DNA from: Sipunculus nudus
Lineage: Eukaryota; Annelida; Sipuncula; Golfingiida; Sipunculidae
Length of the DNA: 64,000 nucleotides
Direction of reading: 5' to 3'
NCBI GenBank assembly: GCA_026874595.1
Contig: CM049314.1
Location: 38,673,229-38,737,228, forward strand
Every line of letters begins with the position of its first letter. Within the stretch, counting starts at the first letter, position 1. The notes under the pieces were generated by a model. It did not search any database. It had not been told where the DNA came from and saw nothing but the letters and a program-made list of their open reading frames with translations. The translations under genes were made by a program, and so were the position numbers. Positions 45,960 through 58,780 of this stretch are shown piece by piece.

Positions 45960-46900
45960 GATATGATATTCAATTTTAGCTATGTGTCAAAAAAAGGAGT
46001 TGCCAATTGAAATATACGATAAATCATTGATATTGCGTTTTAAAGCGGTCCAGCCATGACCCAAACGATGTATATATAATCTGTAATAAATTATGTCGTG
46101 ATTAAATCATATAGAGCGGACAAAACCATCTAAATGTCAGCGATCTTTGCTAAAATATTAAAGATAGAATTACAAAACGCCAGATCTGAACTGAAATGCC
46201 AACAAACCAGTCATAGTTTGAACTATTTTCGCAAAATGAATGTCACGCATACACACACGCGCACGCACGGATTTTACTATTTAAATTTGGCTCGTATCTT
46301 ATAAGTACCGGTAGATGTTACAGTAATTATTCATAGAATCATTCATAATTAACATGCTTATAACTTGTTTCAAATGTCCTGTCCGTGGTTAACGCTTCAG
46401 TGTCTTCAGGACTATATAAGATAATAAAAATGTTTCACTTGCCACCCTATTGTGGGCGATATGCCCGTATCTGGAATGATATTTTCATCCTGGTACCGGT
46501 TGAGGTGACAAAAATGGCTCTATAGTGAACGTATTTTTATAAACCATTGTATACTGACGTTGAATGATATCTTATAGAGCCAGAGAATAGGAGAAAATAA
46601 AATTTGTAATGAAAAAATTGATGGTGAATTTTTCCTAAATAAAGTTTATGTTGAAAGATACATAAATGATACCACTGTCATCCTTCGAGTGTTGGTTTAT
46701 TTTTATCTTGTCTTTGGTGCTCATAGAACCAGAGGAAGTTCTGTAGAGAACAAATTACTTCCGCTAATGGTGGGGAAAATAAAGCTTACATATTGAAAAA
46801 CTAATTTTACCAGTATTGGTATCGTCAGAAAAATTACCTAGAAAGCATCCCTCCGCTAGCTTTCTTAATCACCAGTTTCGGAATATTACCTGGGTCCTGA
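45960..46900. other. Intergenic stretch with no recognised gene
   Basis: AT-rich DNA without long frames. AGCCAGAGAA/CATAGAACCAGAGGAAG near 46578 and 46727 is a possible diverged duplication (about 150 bp spacing). Confidence 0.4.
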
Positions 46901-46959
46901 CTTTACATATTCCTCCGCAGTCAGACCTTGAGTCTTCATTACACTTTAAATGACAACTT

Positions 46960-47160
46960 TTATTCCAGAGAACCATGCAGCTTGTGTCCATGCATAGGTA
47001 TCCTGCTATAATATGCGAATGAGGGCGCGGTCATCCCGCAGAGCGTTCCTCCGGTTCCAATTCGGAGATATGGGTCTAAAAGCCACCAAACCCTCTCCGC
47101 GGTTTGATTTCCTCCTTCAGACAGTCCTAGGAATACTTTCCTAGGCTGACACAAAGCAAT
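46960..47160 (-). repeat. Protein-like dispersed repeat fragment
   Basis: On the minus strand it reads AERVWWLLDPYLRI and APSFAYYS. On the plus strand at 53100-53222 a related piece reads AERVSWPIDPYL and APTSANYS. Similarity is seen at both DNA and peptide level. It may derive from an old mobile-element or gene-family exon. Confidence 0.4.
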
Positions 47161-47254
47161 TTCAAAACAGGTCTTCCGGGCTACAGACTAAAACCCGGAT
47201 GTCACCAGTGTTACGGGGTGACATAAAAGCGGACCGAACTGTCTCGCTAGTGAA

Positions 47255-47330
47255 GCTTGCTTCTCTAGCGAAGCGGTTGGTACGCCGGACTTGTGCGCCA
47301 CCAACATGGGTTTGAATCCGGGTAGGCCCC
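47255..47330 (+). repeat. tRNA-derived SINE head (not a functional tRNA)
   Basis: TAGCGAAGCGGTTGGTACGC resembles a polymerase III A box/D-arm, and GGGTTTGAATCCGGGT, about 40 bp on, a B box/T-arm. I could not pair a proper acceptor stem, so a SINE or decayed tRNA is more likely. Confidence 0.5.
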
Positions 47331-48089
47331 GTGTTTTTCCCCTAAGCAATTTGTCTCCGTCACACGAGTCTCATGTCGGAATAAAGGGTTAATATTAAGA
47401 AATTATACATATCCTGATTTCACAAATAAAAAAGCCGATATCCCATCATGCAGTTTCATCCTGTCCTTTAACAACTACCCTTATCTAATATGAAGCCCCA
47501 TTTACATTATTTCTAAGTCGAGGTAACAGTAGCATGTTTAATTCAGCTCTACCGATCAACTTCATAAAACAAGATTTCAAATTTTCAACCGCTGTTTCTT
47601 CTGTGTTTCTTCTTTCATGTTTCTGTGTATTGTGATGGCTTGTCGCGCGTGCGATAGGTTTGACCTATTGCCACACAGTCATGTTATATATAAAAACACA
47701 AGTGGACTGTGTTTGCTCACACATAGAACCATAACAACAAATTAAATAGGTGAATAGGAATATTGATCTTATTCACCGATATGGGTCTGCTTGGAAACTT
47801 TTGTATTGTGTTAAAAATGTGCTAATAACGTGAAATAATACATATATAAAGAAATTAAAATGAACCTTTAAAATCCATTGTTTGTGTGTATGTGTGTCTT
47901 TGGGTGATTGAAAGCTCGGAGACACACTAAGTTTCGACGAAAAGACAAACATAGGCACCTGATCTTGCGAATGAATCGGTAATTTAACACAGCCGGAACA
48001 CTGAAATTCAGTTGCCTTTGTCGGTATTATCAAATTTACTCCAAATAATTGAGGGTTTTAATTGCCCGTCTTCATTATACCTTTTTCGC

Positions 48090-48700
48090 CTATAATTAAT
48101 AAAACATAACTTGAGTGTGGTGTTCAGGGATCCGCTGTAGACATCGCGGGCAGAGAATATCGACGGCGGTGATGCTGAAGTACTTCTAATTGGATCACGC
48201 AGTAGTTAATGAGAAAACTGCTGGAAGAAAACAGCCGGTTCTTTGTGAAGCTGTCAGGTAACAATAAACACTAGGTCTCAATGACAACAACAGCTAGACA
48301 TCCCGACAAAATGTACCTCATTCATGCAAAGAAACCGGCTCGTGTCGAGGCGGAACTACCCCTCCAGGGCGCGCTCGTGGAGCTAATGCGGCGGTGTTCA
48401 ACGGTAATGTTTCACGCATGCGTGCCTTGTATGGCAATGCCCGACAACTATAGGTTGATTGTGAACGTCAGGTGCGATATCCCTGGTTAATCCATACCTG
48501 TGTGTGCGTAAAGCAAATCAAATCATTTCCTTTTGATCGTGCGAGACGAAGCGTACGTTGTAGCGCACCGTTAGTCGTAATACTTGAGAGCTTGCTGCGG
48601 CGTTTTAGTGAATCTCCGGTAATTAGCACGAATTTCTGTGAGAGTCGTTTTACCCCGCTTCTTTCTATACAGGGTGTTTTTTAGTCACTTAAGAAATGTG
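48090..48700. other. Repeat-free GC-richer island with possible small exon
   Basis: It contains the plus frame 48281-48490 (69 codons). TTCAACG/GTAATG at 48401 is donor-like. CATTCATGCAAAG near 48322 resembles an octamer (POU) site. No domain is recognised. It could be a regulatory element, a non-coding exon or a short unrecognised exon. Confidence 0.3.
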
Positions 48701-48934
48701 AGGGGCTCGTGATAGCTAAAACACAAACGAACTGGCGCATCGAATAAGAAATTCATGCAGCATACCTGTTATGGGGTAATAATTCTCTGCTCACACATAC
48801 ACAGGAGTTTTCAACTTTCATAAACATAACGACAGTGAAACAGAAAAGGAAGAGAGTAAAAAGGTACACAACCTAAACACAAAAACACTTTCATCTAAAC
48901 TAAACATATACATACGCATAATATATAATATATA

Positions 48935-49130
48935 CACTGGATATATCTGAAAGACCACCTGTCTAATAAGACCACCTGTCCATTAAGACCACCCTTTAGT
49001 GAACCGACAGCATTCACATTGATCATATTTGACCTCTTTAATAAGACCACCTGCGATTTAAGACCATCATTTGTCAGTCTCATAGGTGGTCTAATTACAC
49101 AGATTTTATTCTACATGTAAAATACACACC
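48935..49130. mobile_element. Tc1/mariner-like miniature element, second copy
   Basis: AAAGACCACCTGTCTAATAA and GGTGGTCTAATTACACAG mark a diverged relative of 45790-45950. Ends are degraded. Confidence 0.5.
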
Positions 49131-49139
49131 TATTTATTA

Positions 49140-50100
49140 GAGCTAGCTGTCGACTGCGATAAAGTATCGGTATTTGGATGACAAGTTTAGTTTATATATA
49201 ACAAAAACTGAGCCCGTTGCATTGGCAGAGCGATAATTGAGGATATACTGCATTGTCTATTGCAGTATATTGCTATTAGTGTATTACAGAAGTATCAAGG
49301 TCTAGCCGCCTTCAAGGACGAACGTCTCATGACCTACGATGGGTCGATTGTTTCGTCGCCTCCCAGTATTTAGAGCTAAGTGGTGTTTGTACACTATAAC
49401 GATTGTATTTTCTGGAAAATGGGAGCTGTGCTACAGTTCCGTGAATATTGTGGTAGTAAAACTTTTGCGGCATTGTAGAAGTTTCTCATTTAGAATACAA
49501 CTGCACATATTGTCAACAGGAAGTCCTGTACCTAATTTTTGCATTGGTTCGTTCCAGGTAGACATGGGCCATACTACCCACAGCCGCCTTGACATAATGA
49601 GCACATATTATTAGCGACATGTCTTTGTGTATTGTTTCTGTATTATTAAGGATTAGGCGTATATCAAATAAAAAATGTATGCGTATTGGCTTTCCATAAC
49701 TGAATGTTGTCTAAATAAAGTGAGATATCCGAGATTATTTTGGAATTTTTCCCTTTTACAGATGCATATCGGTGGAAGTTTTTTTTTATCCCACCCAAGT
49801 GCATATGTGGGGTGGTCACTAAAATGTTGTATCAGATTTATCCGTTCAGCATTGGTGACTACAAGGTCTACTTAAAAGCTATATTGTACAATAGCATCTG
49901 ATATGCCTTAGACAACTTGGAAAACTATGTTAATCAGTTTTAAGATAATTAAAAATGTTGCCCCCGCAGACCACACAGACTATAACTATTTTGGGATATC
50001 GGTTCCTGTCAGAGCGATGGATAATCGTATACATGAGTACACCTGCTTTGTTCGACGTGTCGTTTCTTTGATTTTAAGTAAAGGATAGTCCCACGGCCTG
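49140..50100. other. Intergenic stretch with no recognised gene
   Basis: Plus frames at 49339-49614 and 49675-49875 lack recognisable domains. Nothing else was identified. Confidence 0.4.
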
Positions 50101-50111
50101 CCGATGGCACT

Positions 50112-50373
50112 CAGGGGCGCATTCAAGGGCGGGGGACGGATTCAGGGGTGGTGGGGAGGCAGTTGGCCCGCCCCTCCCTCTTTTCTCGACATACAAATAT
50201 AAATCATGCTTTATACCTAAAAATAAACGCCAGACTCTCGTCGTTTTCGACCCTAATCTCGTCGGCAATAGTAATGTATAAAATCTGTTGGCTTTCCTGG
50301 TAGACTTATTGATCCAGACCAGGGTGTTGACCCTCCCCCCCCCCCCCCCCTTACTGAAGTCCGTCCGCCCCTG
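50112..50373. mobile_element. hAT5-like miniature element with 5-bp target duplication
   Basis: It starts CAGGGGCGCATTCAAGGGCG and ends GTCCGTCCGCCCCTG. GCACT flanks both sides (50107-50111 and 50374-50378). At 262 bp it is non-coding, with a poly-C run near the right end. The duplication length matches that of the 278-1409 element. Confidence 0.8.
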
Positions 50374-50469
50374 GCACTGTCTGTTGAATGACAATGAATA
50401 AAAATAATACAATAAGATTATGCTATTCTTAAGTCCTCTGGGTGTAAAGTTATACCATTACACAAAAAT

Positions 50470-51760
50470 GGTTTATATAATCAGGGCCACGCGGTGAAAA
50501 GCGGTGCTCTATAGGGATCACCGTGTCAGTCTGTCCGTCCGTCCGTCCGTCAGTGACCCTTTCTATCGCGAAATCGCAAAAAGGACAGACTTGATCTTTC
50601 TCAAATTCACAGGAACGATTGGTACCTATGAAGACTCCATCTCCGTGGAATTACAGACCTGTTAGAATTCCAATATGGTCACCAGAGCACAATCGGTGAT
50701 TTTCTTTCACGTGTGATATCTCGTCAAAAACAGGCTTGATCTATCTCGTATTAACAGGGATGATTGAAACCTATCAGGGCTCCATCTCTTTTGAATTGCA
50801 GACCTGTCGGAATTCCAATATGGTCGCCAGAGCCTAATCGCTGATTTTCTTTCGCACGCAACATCTCACCAAGAACATGCTTAATCTTTCTCAAATTAAC
50901 AGGCACGATTGGGGTGTATAAGATCTCTAATTCTGTCGAATTGCCCACCTGTAGAAATTGGAATATGGCTGTCAGAGCACAATTGGTGATTTACTTTCGC
51001 ACGAAATATCTCGTCAAGAACATGCTTGATATTTCTCATAGTGACAGGGATGATTGATATTAATAAGAACTCCCGTTTGAGTTACACGTCTGTCGGAAAT
51101 CCAATATGGCCACCAGGGCAAAATCGGTGATTACTTTCGCGCACGATGTCAAAACAAAAACATGTTTAATCTTTCTCAAATTCTCAGGGATCATTAGGGG
51201 CTATGGGCGCTCCATCCTTATAAAATTGCAGACCTGTCGAAATTCCAATATGGCCACCAGAGTACAATTAGTAATTTTCTTTCCCGTGTGATATCTCAAT
51301 AAGAACATGCTTGAACTTTCTCAAATTCATAAGAATGTTTGGTAACTATGAAGACCATATCCCTATCGATTTACAGACCTGTCGGAATTCCGATATGGCC
51401 ACTAGAGCACAATCGCTGATTTTCTTTCGCGCGCGATATCTCAACAAGAACATTCTTGTTCTTTCTCAAATTCACAGAGATGACTGGTGTTTATAAGGAC
51501 TCCATCCCCACTAAATAACAGACCCGCCCAAAATCCAATATGGCGACCATACCACAAGTAGAGACTTTCTGTCGCAACATTTTCACGAACAGAATACCTT
51601 TTATCTTTTTCTCAAATTCAAAGGGATGACTTGTGCATGCCTATGAGGACTCCGTCCCTATTAAATTACGTACTCATCCAAAATCAAATATGTCAACTAC
51701 AGTACAATCGGCGATTTTGTGTTGAACACATTATTTCAAGGAAATCCTCTGTAATATGAT
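50470..51760. repeat. Old satellite, about 145-bp units, about 8 copies
   Basis: The phrase CTTGATCTTTCTCAAATTCA recurs with changes near 50590, 50735, 50880, 51027, 51166, 51309, 51456 and 51605. Each is followed by TGATTGG, then ATTACAGACCTGTCGGAATT, CCAATATGGCCACCAGAGCA and CAATCGGTGATTTTCTTTCG. Divergence is moderate, so it is old. It is preceded by a CTGTCCGTCCGTCCGTC run. Copies right of 51540 are more degraded. Confidence 0.9.
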
Positions 51761-52448
51761 TTGAACGAGTAGGCTTTTGGTCCCCTCATGCACAATTGAT
51801 AAACACCTGTTTCTGTTTGTCATATTTTAAACTATAAACTAAACGTTTTACCTATATGTGAACTAGTCCAGCACTGCCAGAAATGCGGAGCCCTCTGAGG
51901 ACTACTGTCACACCTCATCTTGTTTTACATTTATTAGCAAACACATAGGTTCATACATCAGTTGACATGATGTACATGCAGGATTATATAATGTCAGATA
52001 TTTAAAACTGATCTGGGGTCTAAAAAACTCCTAAACAACCGATTAACGTCCGATTTTATGACGGTAAAGGTCAACTGTTTTTTATTGTTGACCGATCATA
52101 AAATTAAAACCGATTATCAATTTGTCTATGTCATTTTTTGCACACGGACCAGGTAATAATCCAGAAGCCACAACTGGTAGTTAAGGTCTTGATATCGTGT
52201 TAAACCATAAAATGTTCATTTTCAGAAAATTTATGTACCACCAGGCCTTTTTATGGCAACCTTATCACAAAACTTTTCAATTGACAATTTAGTATATAAT
52301 TAAAAAAGAAGTAGCATTTTAACTGACCTTTCATCCCCACGTGGGGTCTAAAAAGAGTCGCATGTATACTCCGGAAAGAACCAACATATTCTTTCATCAC
52401 GGATGGGCTGGCAAATGGTGCTACCTCTTGACTGACTTCTGGGATTAT

Positions 52449-52632
52449 CAGGGGCGGATCTAGGATTTAGGAAAATGAGGGGTTCGACCCACAAAAGCCT
52501 AAAAAAGGTCTCCCTGGTCCAGGCCGCAACAATTTGGGTGGAACCCTTAAAATATTTCAGGCGGCTGAAAAAGCGGGAAAGGGGGGGGGGGGGGTTCCGG
52601 CCCCTTGTGACCCCCCTCTGGATCCGCTTCTG
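52449..52632. mobile_element. hAT-like miniature element
   Basis: Ends CAGGGGCGGATCTAGGATTT and CTGGATCCGCTTCTG are inverted; 184 bp with a poly-G run. The short plus frame here is not a gene. No clear target duplication. Confidence 0.7.
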
Positions 52633-52954
52633 ATATTGACCCGCAGTAGCAGTATTTTGAGATTGAACACTACTAACCTTGATAAGCTGAGCCCTGTTAA
52701 TTGGCAGGGTTCAAAAAGTGAACCTTCCCCCTGTGTATAGACACATTCCCCGGATCATAGGTACAGGGGAAATGTAGGTGCCGGGGAACATAATTACCGG
52801 GGAATATGGGTGTCGTGGAACATAGGTACGCTCCCTAAACATATAACCCAGCTCCCTAACTAAACTACATCCATATATTAATTGATCGACAAATTATGCC
52901 ATTACGTATCACTTTCCTCAAGAAAAGTTAAAAGTATTTTATTTCATATTAATA

Positions 52955-53225
52955 TTACTAGCAGTATACCCTTAATCCTAATATTTGACTTGCGACATCC
53001 GCTTACTGTACGAACAATGGCAGCCCACATGAGCAGTTTCAAATTTTTTGTAAGATCCTGGTTTGAAATGGGCACGTAAATACAGTATGAGAGTACTTCT
53101 GGGACAGTTTTACTGTAGTAATGTATCTGCAGAGAGAGTTTCATGGCCGATAGACCCATATCTTCCAAGCAGAAATCAGAGAATTGCTTTGGAGATATCC
53201 GCGCCCACCTCTGCAAATTATAGTT
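52955..53225 (+). repeat. Dispersed repeat with protein-like tail
   Basis: The left part (ACTAGCAGTATACCC...AATGGCAGCCCACATGAGC) matches 13970-14225. The right part matches 46960-47160 in inverse orientation. So these three sites appear to be pieces of one older, larger element. Confidence 0.5.
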
Positions 53226-53229
53226 TGAA

Positions 53230-56200
53230 TATATACCATATGTTTGTTATAAATGAAAACAGTGTACAATTTTATTAAAACAATTATGCATTCTTATTAC
53301 CAACCATATCCCGCTATCTTTATCTTTTGTGTCCTAAAATTTCGGTAAAGGAACAGTTCAACGCTTAGGGTTGTTTATCTCAAACTGTATCGACGTATAA
53401 TTTGTTAATTGGTACCCACAAACATATAAATTCCCTTTTTCCATTATAACATCCTTCTTGATTAAAAAAAGGTCAGCAGGGAAATAAACTAGATGTTTGT
53501 AATGGTCGAGCGATCACTGAAAGCGTCCCTGACGGCAACAATGGAGCGATAATAAGGAACCGGTTATCGAGCTAACCAGCTAAGAAATTAGGTCAAGGTA
53601 AAAATAAGTCGCAAAATTTTCACTTATGAATAACATTTTGCCTGAAGAACATTTTCTTTCTTGTAAAAATCAGCCATATTTAAGATTTAGCGCAAACACA
53701 GATAGAAGAAAGAAATAAAAGAAAGTAAAAATGGAATCAATGTTTTTGTCAATCAGCGGATCTAAGAAAGTCCACCAATAAATAAATTTTGATAGAGAAA
53801 GACACGCGTCAACTCTATACCCCCCCCCCCCCCCTTTCTTTTTTTTCTTTTGTTCTGGAAGCTCGATTGCTCACCCCCAGCCATGAAAACAAAGCCTACA
53901 TTTCTATATAGGCAAAAGTTCAACCAGCACTTGCGAAATAACCTACTTATATCCTTACGTTTGACATCATGGGGTTTATCGGTTATAATATACGGTTATG
54001 AGATGTACAGACTTTGGTAAACTGCATACCGTTGTCGTTAAACTGTTGACAGTAAAAAGTAGAAGGAATCCCCCAGTTTCATTTGGCCTATGTCCCTGAA
54101 TTCTTCATTTTGTTTCTCCGATGTGATAGTCTGATTGACACCTTAAAACAACAACCGAGCGAGACTTTTCTAATATCAATCAACAAGAGATGAAAAAGCT
54201 GCTTTGTTGATGCTAAAACTTTTGTGCTAAAAGTGAGTTGTTCATTTATTTCCGCGGAAGAAAGGGGGAAAGGAAGAAAAACGGTGAGTGGACTGCCGTT
54301 GTTGATAATCGGAAACATTGTAATTGAATCTGTAACACTAGAGGATGGGGGGGGGGGAGTCATTTGACCCGGCTGTTTAGAAATCTGAGCCAAGCCGTCT
54401 TCATTGTTACCTGATAATAGTGCGTGATCGGTGCTCTATTCATGATTTGAGAGGTACGGTGCTTACTGTCAAAGAAAGGGTGTTCATTTTATTGGTCTTG
54501 TTTGCGTATCAGAGAAAGCCTATCCTGCTCACTGGTTCTTACATACATGGATGGTAGATTTGCCCAATACGGAAACGAATGTAAGTCCTCTGTTTGGTTA
54601 TTTCCTGTATATTATGCGTCTATAACACACTTTATAATAAATGACCCATTCAGGTATGGTTTGATATTGTCTGTAAAGTGTATAGCATGCAGCATTCGCT
54701 GACCTGTTAGAGAGCAGCGTTTAAACGTGTTAGCACATGAACTTGCCAATGTTAAGACTTAAAACAGGTTTACCTATACTTGCCGAACCTTTATGGCGTA
54801 ATGTACTTACATCAGCCAAATACAGTTACCATGCAACCATTGGTGAGTACTTTTTTTTGTTATCCCTGAATATAATATCCTAGAACAAAAACTTATGCAT
54901 TCTAGCTTTCACTTAATAAGTTCATCTGTGCTCTTATCAATGCTTCGTGTTATCAAAACAGGTTAAAAGCAAAATTTATCATTTAATTTCCAGTCTAAAA
55001 AATAGCATATGTAACAGTTTCATAAGTGAAAGTCAAACTTTGTGATAACCAGTTCAATGTTGAGTAGTGTAAGTAACACGACAGCGCAAATTTTGCGAAA
55101 TGTTTTAATTCAGTGTATAAAAAATAGAATAATATATCAGAGTCTGAGTAAAATTATATAATTATCTGCTTGTTAATCAGTATTTGTGAATCATATGCAA
55201 TTAATGTATCAATATTGACAAACAATCCTATATCAAAAACCAATTCAAAAGTTGTTTTAAATTTATATTAAACACCAAAAAGTATACATTATTTAAAACG
55301 TGATACAATGATCTTTCAAACGGTATACTTATTTTTAAATATTATCAGTGGACTATTATTAAATTACATGAAAAAAATCGTTAAAAAATTGGGTTTTCTC
55401 TACTAATTTTTTTTTAATCAAAAGTTAAAATGTTTAATCTTAGGTTGATAAAAACGTGATAGAAGAAAAGAAAAACTACCTTTTTGAGATATTGTCATAT
55501 TGTTTAATATTATTCCACAAAAAATGCTTAAATAGCCTACCTTTTAAAGAAATTAAATTTGTAAAATAATTCACAATCATTTACAAATGGATGAAAAGTT
55601 AGTAATAAGTATACCATCTGAAAGATCCCTATACCCGGTTTAAATAAGGTATACTTTATTGGGTCTTATATGATTTTAAAACAACATTTGGGTTTCACAT
55701 AATCACAGTCAGATATCATGATATTCAACAAATGTTCCTTCAGCGATATTTCTGCCTTCGAATACTTTGGCGTTTTATTTCTTCAGGTTAATCCTTAATT
55801 GCAAATAAAATGTTTCTATGATATTATAATGATAATTTTATTACATAAATTACACAGCTCCTCTGCGAGCTTAATATCAAACATCCCGAAATCCTTAAGC
55901 TAGACAATGTCCTTGTTTGGATACCTCATCAACAACGGAAAATTGGATGTTTCGTCTTTCAATTCAATGGTAAAAAAAGTTATTCCAAGTAAATTTTTTT
56001 TTTGTTTTTGACTTGTTATACCCTTTATATGTTTTGTATATGATATCTATAATTCATTTTAGTTTATAACCGTATACAGAGATAATATCTTTGCATCATA
56101 TAACTCTATAACTATGAATGATGAACCATGTCCTCATCACATATTTGTGTTGTTTGAACAATGATTTAAAACATAATAAAAATCGCGTGAGTATACAACT

Positions 56201-57580
56201 GAAATGTCGTATAGGTTACCTACTTCTTTATTGTAAGCATGTCTATACTTCCATTTATTAAATGTGTCTTATGTTTTAATTGTAGCAGGAATTCATTGAA
56301 AAAAAGGCACTAGCTGAATGAATTATCACTTTGAAATATATTGCAATAAATTAATTGATTAATTGTTGTTTCGCCATCATTTCTGTTTTCAAAGTCGAAG
56401 TGTTCTCTATTAAATATCATATATTACTATAGCTTATTCCTGGTAAAACCTAAAAGTCTTTACTATTGTTTAACCTCGGGGATCATCTGTATTTTATTAA
56501 TATTGCGGATCTTTAAACAATACCTGGCGATGAACATGTATGTTTCTCTTGTAGCACTAGAGAACGTTTCAAAATATAACTTTTGCCTTTTCTGTAAGAT
56601 CAGCTTTCGTACAAATTAAATCGTTACCTGTTCTGTCTCTAAGTTTTTAGATGGCCTTTCTAGTTATAATTACATAGTTATAATTGACTAATTCTAACTC
56701 TATGGTAACTTATATGACATCTATACAGACATATGGTCTCACTATGAATTATTATGAACATTATATAATAGAGGACCAGCGATTTTTTTTTCAAACATGT
56801 TTTACCAAGATAGCCTATATTCAGCTGATTTGCTGTTTTTCAGTAGGGTCCTTGTTCATTTTAGCAACACGTATAATAAATAAACAAAATGCATTATACA
56901 GATAGGATATGGCATAATGCTGTATCGAAAACACATATCATGAAGTGTAAAAGAAAAAAAATGTTATGCTGCTAGACACATAGTCGTGACATGTATAGAG
57001 GACCATTTTTCGTTACATACAGAGAAGATTAGATGAAAATATAAAGTACCTATCTAAATCTCATGTAATTTATAAAAAGGTAGATTTATGCTAAATATAC
57101 ATCAATAATTAAAATATTGTGCTAACGCATCAAATGTGTCTATTAACGTTTAAAATGGTCGTTATTTGAAACAGACTTTAAAGTGAAAGGCATCTGGTTC
57201 CATATATATTTATCATTATAACAAGAACTGGACGCCTGGACATGGGTTATATTTCGTATTTATTTGCTGGTCTACTGTATCGAATTTAACGGTATGAATG
57301 CTACAACTATACATTTGTGATAACATATTCAACTGTAGATTTTGATGTTTTCATGCAGATGTGTTCCAAAATATATATCTTAAATGTGAAGTATCGGTCG
57401 GTCACAACCAATAGGTAACAGGCAAATCAATCAAATCAACACCCATGCAAGAACAATAAAACAGAATAACTGTGGCAGTGGTTAAGTAAATAATAAAGGG
57501 CCTGATTCCGACATCCTGACGTGTTTTAACTACAGATAATCCCTTACAACTTTAAAAAAAATAGCCAAGAAAACACCAAC
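53230..57580. other. AT-rich gene-poor stretch
   Basis: No protein gene or dense repeat was seen over about 4.3 kb. A poly-C run is at 53821-53834 and a poly-G run at 54348-54357. TTG/GTGAGTAC at 54842 resembles a plus-strand splice donor with no supported exon. Confidence 0.45.
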
Positions 57581-57589
57581 CACACAGGC

Positions 57590-57900
57590 TTTCTGTTTTC
57601 GTTTTATGAATGCGTTTACAACATGTGGGGACCTGCATGTCCAAATAAGCCAAACCCATTTAACAAGGACATCTGGTAGTTCACGAACCAAAGTTTTGCA
57701 AAGGAGTTTTTGGTCTTTAAACTTACGCTCATAAGCATTCAACCACACTTTGTTACATAGTGTTTTTTTCCGTTTGTCAACATTGCTGTGTTTACTAACA
57801 AATTATAGATAAGCAAGCTCATTCATCCGTCACAGGGGCGTTATAAGAACTTTTGTTAGCAGGAAATTACCTAGAGGTCATTAATATGTACGTAGAGTAA
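57590..57900. mobile_element. Degraded TTAA-type miniature element
   Basis: It shares AAGGACATCTGGTAGTT, GTTTGTCAACATTGCTGTGT, AGCTCATTCATCCGTCACAG and GTCATTAATATGTACG with the element at 44304-44674 in the same orientation, at lower identity. Ends are not preserved. Confidence 0.55.
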
Positions 57901-57909
57901 ATAAAAAAT

Positions 57910-58780
57910 AACATAAATCCTATAGAAAAGATAGGGTAACAGCTGCATGGCATTAAATGAACATTTTGTTTAGTTTCCTATCCAGTACAACAGGTATTAA
58001 TACAAAAGAAACAGTAAAAAGGGCACCAGGACATATCGCTTATACGTTAATGGATCGCGCTGAGCGTATTCAAAAAGATACTGTATAAGACAAAAATGAT
58101 ATCTAGCCATATATATTTCTTTCATTTAATATTTCCTTATATTAATTTGAACTTTTTTAATTTCGTTATGACGAACTTTAGGTTTTAATGTGAGTGACCC
58201 TTAAGAATATCACAATGAATGTTTAATTTATCTATTGCGTGATTGTTAATTTTTTATTGCTATTTTTGGAAGGTTAAGTATGTAGACAGGTATAACATAA
58301 TTTTGTTAAAATTATAAAAGAGTCAATGGATAGATCAATATGAATGCACACCATATATATCAAAAGTGTTTCAGGCAAAATTTCAGTTTTGATCATTAAC
58401 TTTTATAGATCTGGTTTGAGTTTATAATTCATTGTATCGTTATTTATTGATAAAATTTTGACAAAAATCAATAAATTTCATATCACATTTGTCGGTAAAC
58501 GATAATATTTTCAGTGTCAATTAATGTGAAACCACATGCAGATATTCCTTAGTAACATTGCAGCAGGCAAAGTTTCACGTTTCTCTTATCAGGCAAACGA
58601 AAAGTTCGAATGAAAGTTCCTGTGTACCACAGAAAAAATGCTTTGACGGGTAATTAGTAGTTTTACATGTATCTTATTACCCGACCTTTCAGAGTTCGAG
58701 TCCGACTTTCTATGGATCAGCGTGTCTTTATTTGTTGATAATACCCGGAATGAAAGCAGCCGCACTAAACAACCTCCCGT
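57910..58780. other. AT-rich intergenic stretch, nothing identified
   Basis: No gene or clear repeat. AGAGTTCGAGTCCGACTTTC near 58690 resembles a polymerase III B box but no A box was found. Confidence 0.4.

Noticed and set aside
47255-47330. Functional tRNA gene
   Set aside because: A- and B-box-like blocks exist but no acceptor or anticodon stem pairs convincingly; treated as SINE-derived.
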